A DNA stretch of 17,662 bases from JAFNAG01 sp041501225 (lineage in GTDB: Bacteria > Acidobacteriota > UBA6911), in NCBI GenBank assembly GCA_041501225.1, contig JBGQNR010000131.1, positions 1 to 17,662 on the forward strand, written 5' to 3'. Numbering within the stretch: position 1 is the stretch's first letter; every line of letters begins with the position of its first letter. The translations under genes and the position numbers were made by a program. The notes under the pieces were generated by a model. The model was given only the letters and a program-made list of their open reading frames with translations. It was not told the DNA's origin and searched no databases. Of this stretch, positions 15,078 to 17,662 are shown piece after piece.

Positions 15078-15083
15078 ATCGGT

Positions 15084-15112
15084 ACTATACAGATGTATAT
15101 ACGTATAGTCAA
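15084..15112 (-). promoter_or_regulatory. brnTA promoter with overlapping inverted-repeat operator
   Basis: On the minus strand TTGACT (15112-15107) and TATAGT (15089-15084) are separated by exactly 17 bases, a strong housekeeping-type promoter. The inverted repeat ACTATAC/GTATAGT (15084-15090 and 15103-15109, 12-nt spacer, with a central GTATATAC palindrome) overlaps both boxes. This is where the BrnA ribbon-helix-helix repressor would be expected to bind. The start point is predicted about seven bases past the -10, at the brnT ATG. Confidence 0.78.
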
Positions 15113-15479
15113 GACGCTATCGCAATGCGCACAGGCTATTTCGATACTCAAGACCCAAGGCGGAGGTTTGGCTGCAAGGAGCGGCCACTTGTCAGTAATC
15201 CGAATTACTCGTACATTGGCACAGAAGGTGAAAGTTAGGTGAGCATCAGATTGGGACGTCGACAAGGCACGAAAATCCACTTGTCCGGATATCCCACTAC
15301 ACGCCCGGAACAGGGCACCCATTTGCCTAAATGTTAATCCTCTAAACGTTTACTGCCTCACGGAGTGCAGAATGGCGTAAAATGTTTGTCAAAGATTGAG
15401 CGGACGAACAGATCGGCACGAAGCATTTGCCTAAGGCAGAGCACTTGGCAGGAATTCTGAAGTGAGTTGGGAGGTTCGC
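15113..15479. other. Intergenic region, nothing recognised
   Basis: AT-richer than the GH operon. No gene, RNA or terminator could be supported. The 11-mer CATTTGCCTAA occurs twice (15320-15330 and 15424-15434), which may be chance. Confidence 0.5.
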
Positions 15480-15692
15480 ATGAACAACATAGGCGACCAT
15501 TTAGGCCCTTTCACCATTAACGCCGCTTTTATCATGTTCCACAATCACAGGCTCGATCCCGCATCGAAGGGCAGGTATATAATGCGCCTCCCGGATCGCA
15601 CTCTTGTGTGGTCCGATGAATACGAGCAGCGGCTCCGCGATTTTCAGTCAAAGCCGGTTTCAGCACCGCTCAGAGACGATAAGAATTGCTGA
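15480..15692 (+). CDS. Hypothetical 70-aa protein
   Basis: A 70-codon frame. The start at 15480 is chosen over one six codons earlier because GGGAGG lies directly upstream at ideal spacing. The product begins MNNIGDHLGPFTINAAFIMF and has a later segment RYIMRLPDRTLVWSDEYEQR that looks like a small beta-rich or mixed fold with polar C-terminus. No signal peptide or transmembrane helix. Not recognised. The good ribosome site is the main support. Confidence 0.5.
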   Translation: MNNIGDHLGPFTINAAFIMFHNHRLDPASKGRYIMRLPDRTLVWSDEYEQRLRDFQSKPVSAPLRDDKNC

Positions 15693-16069
15693 ACCCCAGC
15701 AATCTCGAAAGCGGAGTGTAACTGCCAACGAGGTTGTCTCTAAACTGCTTGTCCGGTTTCCCCACTTACGACAATTGAGATCGATTCTCTCTATAAATTA
15801 CAGTCAAAACAGGGGAAAGCGGCAGTACTATTGCACGAATTCTGATTGCACAGGATGCCTTGATTTCCGAGGTAAGCATCGGGAATGAAGCCTGCATTCC
15901 TTTAAAGGGGTTCCATACAATCCAATTTTTGCCTTGCGCCCATCGGCGATGAGATAAGAACATCTCGAAAAATCGTGCCGCATCAACACACTATCTCCTG
16001 AGAAAGGAAGTGTGAACCAAATGCCCGTCAAAACAGACATACTTGGGTAGATTCAGAAAGGGGACCGCC
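15693..16069. other. Intergenic region with a possible 9-codon leader frame
   Basis: No convincing gene. A frame MPVKTDILG (16021-16050) follows AAGGAAG and ends 19 bases before the next gene; it is too short to judge. Other open stretches look like chance. Confidence 0.35.
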
Positions 16070-16351
16070 ATGAACGATATATTTGAGTTGCGAGTCAGAT
16101 GCGCCGCAGCAGCAGGGTGGTGGACGTTTTTGATTGGATTAGGATTCCTCTTGGTGCAGTGGATCATCTATCTGGTTTTCATGGCCTTGCGTCCGAACTT
16201 GGAATTGTACTTGTGGGGACCGAATGCCAGTTGGGACACTGTGAGAAACGTATGGTTCTGGGGGTTGGCCCTTATTAAACTCTGGTTACTCTTGCTTGCG
16301 TTTATTGCCCTCTGGCTTGCGTTATGGGCTCGCCAGCTGCGAAAACACTGA
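16070..16351 (+). CDS. Small two-helix membrane protein, unknown function
   Basis: A 93-aa integral membrane protein. The start at 16070 is chosen because AGGGGA precedes it at good spacing. It opens MNDIFELRVRCAAAAGWW, then a first helix near 18-42 (FLIGLGFLLVQWIIYLVFMA), a loop with NLELYLWGPNASWDTVRN, and a second helix near 63-85 (LALIKLWLLLLAFIALWLAL) before a basic end, ARQLRKH. Both ends are probably cytoplasmic. Similar short Trp-rich membrane proteins occur in environmental bacteria, without known role. It converges on the spermidine-synthase-like gene, 196 bases away. Confidence 0.75.
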   Translation: MNDIFELRVRCAAAAGWWTFLIGLGFLLVQWIIYLVFMALRPNLELYLWGPNASWDTVRNVWFWGLALIKLWLLLLAFIALWLALWARQLRKH

Positions 16352-16547
16352 ATAGTTTACTTTTTTTGACACGCGTCCTAACCCCGAGCTTCGGGTTCGC
16401 TGTTATGTGAAAAGGATCTTCGCCGAAGCGACGTATTGCGTTCACGCGGACGGTTAACGGCGTACCCGGAAGCTACGACCGAACCGTTAGTTCCCGGGCG
16501 ACACAAGGTCAATCGCCGCGGCGCTGATCCTCAGGGTTCAAGAGGGT
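16352..16547. other. Convergent intergenic region
   Basis: Between two genes that end towards each other. Small inverted repeats are present (ACGGTT 16450-16455 with AACCGT 16482-16487; CCCGA-GCT-TCGGG near 16383), but none is a clear terminator followed by a T-run. Confidence 0.4.
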
Positions 16548-17662
16548 TCAATGCTGCTTGTATCCCCAAGATTGACGCAGGTAAAAGTATTCATTAATGG
16601 GACGGTCGTCCTGGATCGGCGGCACGTGCGGGTCCTTTGCCACCAAACTTTCGATCGGCAGCTCCTGTTGCAGGATTCGCCTGAACAACTCCAAGGTGCC
16701 CATTTCGGGTGGTGCCCATTCCGTCAAGTCGGCCGCGGCCGCCGGGGGCAGCCGGCTCGCCAGCACTTGCGGATCTGACTCGGGAAACGGTTCCTTGCTG
16801 GCCAGAAAATGAAATCCCCACCCCTCGATGGATCGGAACACGCGCACGTAAGGAAAGGAGACCGCGATGGCCTTAGCCATGGACGCCACGGTGGGATCAT
16901 CGCCCTCGGGAAGCCAAGCTTGCAGAATTCCGCCAGGACGCAAATGCGCGCTGGCGATGACATAGAATTCACGGGAGTAGAGCAGGCTGGAGGTTGGCGC
17001 AGCCGACGGTGGAGGCGGATCCAGGGTGATCACATCATACTGATCTGCTGACCGGTCCAGGAATCGGCGGCCATCATCCGCTACAACATGCGCCAGCGGC
17101 GACTGCAGCAGTGCAGCTCCGTCGGGATGGAAATACCAGATGAGCTTTGGCAAGCTCGGGACCAGGTCCACGCCCGTGGTTTGGATTGCCCACGAGTGCA
17201 TCGAGCGGAAAGTGGTGCCCATCCCGAAACAGATCACCAGACCACTTTGCGGCGGCTCTTTCAGGAAGGCCAGCGGCAAGTGGGCCATGAATTTGGTGAT
17301 GGATGTCAGAGCCGTGATCCCAAGTCCGTTCACGCGCACTTCCTTTGACGCTCCATCACCAAAAGCGACGACGGTAGCGGTGTAGTCGCGGAGTATGACT
17401 CGGTTCGGCACTCCTCGCGAGTAGTCCCGCGTTTTGGTTATCAGCGGATAGGCCAACAGGATCGCCGTGACACAAGCTGCCTGGCTAAATCTTGGGGAAA
17501 TACCTTGCCTCGAGATCCCGGACCGCTGAACCGCCCGGCCAGGCACTCTCCGGAAAGCGGTGAACAGGCCCACTGCGAAAAGCGGCAGCGAGAGCGCCAC
17601 TAGCCCCAAAACAAGCGAGGTTTGAACATGACCGCGGCCGTCGCAGTTGTTCTCAGTCGCTG
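16548..17662 (-). CDS. Membrane-anchored spermidine-synthase-like protein, partial (5' end outside)
   Basis: The reading frame is open to the right edge, so this is the last 370 residues of a longer protein. It begins in a loop and a hydrophobic helix (VLGLVALSLPLFAVGLF), with a second near AACVTAILLAYPLI. A methyltransferase-type Rossmann domain follows: VICFGMGTTFRSMHSW is the nucleotide-binding Gly loop, TGVDLVPSLP its acidic strand end, VVADDGRRFLDRS and VITLDPPPP later motifs. This is the layout of polytopic membrane proteins fused to a polyamine-synthase-like domain. Whether it makes polyamines is unclear; many such fusions have no tested activity. The missing N-terminus prevents a helix count. 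Confidence 0.8.
   Translation of the reverse strand, partial: ATENNCDGRGHVQTSLVLGLVALSLPLFAVGLFTAFRRVPGRAVQRSGISRQGISPRFSQAACVTAILLAYPLITKTRDYSRGVPNRVILRDYTATVVAFGDGASKEVRVNGLGITALTSITKFMAHLPLAFLKEPPQSGLVICFGMGTTFRSMHSWAIQTTGVDLVPSLPKLIWYFHPDGAALLQSPLAHVVADDGRRFLDRSADQYDVITLDPPPPSAAPTSSLLYSREFYVIASAHLRPGGILQAWLPEGDDPTVASMAKAIAVSFPYVRVFRSIEGWGFHFLASKEPFPESDPQVLASRLPPAAAADLTEWAPPEMGTLELFRRILQQELPIESLVAKDPHVPPIQDDRPINEYFYLRQSWGYKQH

Noticed and set aside
15320..15434. CATTTGCCTAA present twice
   Set aside because: An 11-base match 104 bases apart can arise by chance; no further copies or structure seen.
15604..15888. 94-codon + strand frame with a few Cys residues
   Set aside because: Overlaps the better-supported 70-aa gene in another frame, lacks a ribosome site and matches no zinc-ribbon pattern I know.
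16441..16500. Inverted repeats resembling an integron attC site
   Set aside because: No GTTRRRY/RYYYAAC core pair and no integrase or cassette array.
1..17662. CRISPR arrays, tRNA or rRNA genes
   Set aside because: No regularly spaced direct repeats, no cloverleaf with conserved T-loop and no rRNA-like stretch was noticed.

Overview
The window looks like chromosomal DNA from a free-living, GC-rich Gram-negative bacterium that degrades polysaccharides. The families present (a secreted GH35 of the DUF5597 type, Tat-like signals on glycosidases, a GHL10 lipoprotein-like enzyme, Gly/Arg/Pro-rich inserts, many fold-back repeats between genes) suggest Acidobacteriota, perhaps Solibacter/Bryobacter-like. 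Planctomycetota or Verrucomicrobiota cannot be excluded from sequence alone.

Layout. 1-253: four stem-loops and no gene. 254-2665 (-): GH2 beta-galactosidase-like enzyme. 2666-3040: divergent intergenic region with possible promoters and a doubtful 32-aa ORF. 3041-4039 (+): DUF4097-type repeat lipoprotein, followed at once by a perfect 33-bp fold-back repeat and the remains of a Tat-signal gene (4187-4363). 13958 down to 4360 (-): a run of carbohydrate-active genes in the order GH50-like, GH27, small ORF, GH29, small ORF, GH35/DUF5597, then a second fold-back repeat, GHL10-like hydrolase and CBM9-like protein. 14034-14509: a large nested fold-back element. 14510-15077 (-): brnT/brnA toxin-antitoxin pair behind a strong promoter that overlaps an inverted-repeat operator. 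15480-16351 (+): two small genes in lower-GC DNA. 16548-17662 (-): 3' part of a membrane-anchored spermidine-synthase-like protein cut by the window edge.

How the genes work together. The five glycosidases from GH50-like to GH35, plus GH2, all carry export signals. Together they would remove alpha-galactose, alpha-L-fucose and beta-galactose and may cut a galactan-like backbone (GH50-like). The CBM9-like protein and GHL10-like enzyme form a translationally coupled pair (1-nt stop/start overlap) behind their own 255-bp gap, so they may be a separate transcription unit. I see no SusC/SusD, TonB receptor, transporter, sulfatase or regulator, so uptake must be encoded elsewhere. A galactose- and fucose-bearing plant, algal or microbial glycan is the likely target; this is inference.

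The most noteworthy observations are two unannotated small proteins that fill the only large gaps inside the GH operon, the two perfect fold-back elements that share a GGTGYCAGGC end and both sit directly behind stop codons, the 225-bp nested fold-back at 14160-14384, and the apparently leaderless, operator-controlled brnTA promoter.
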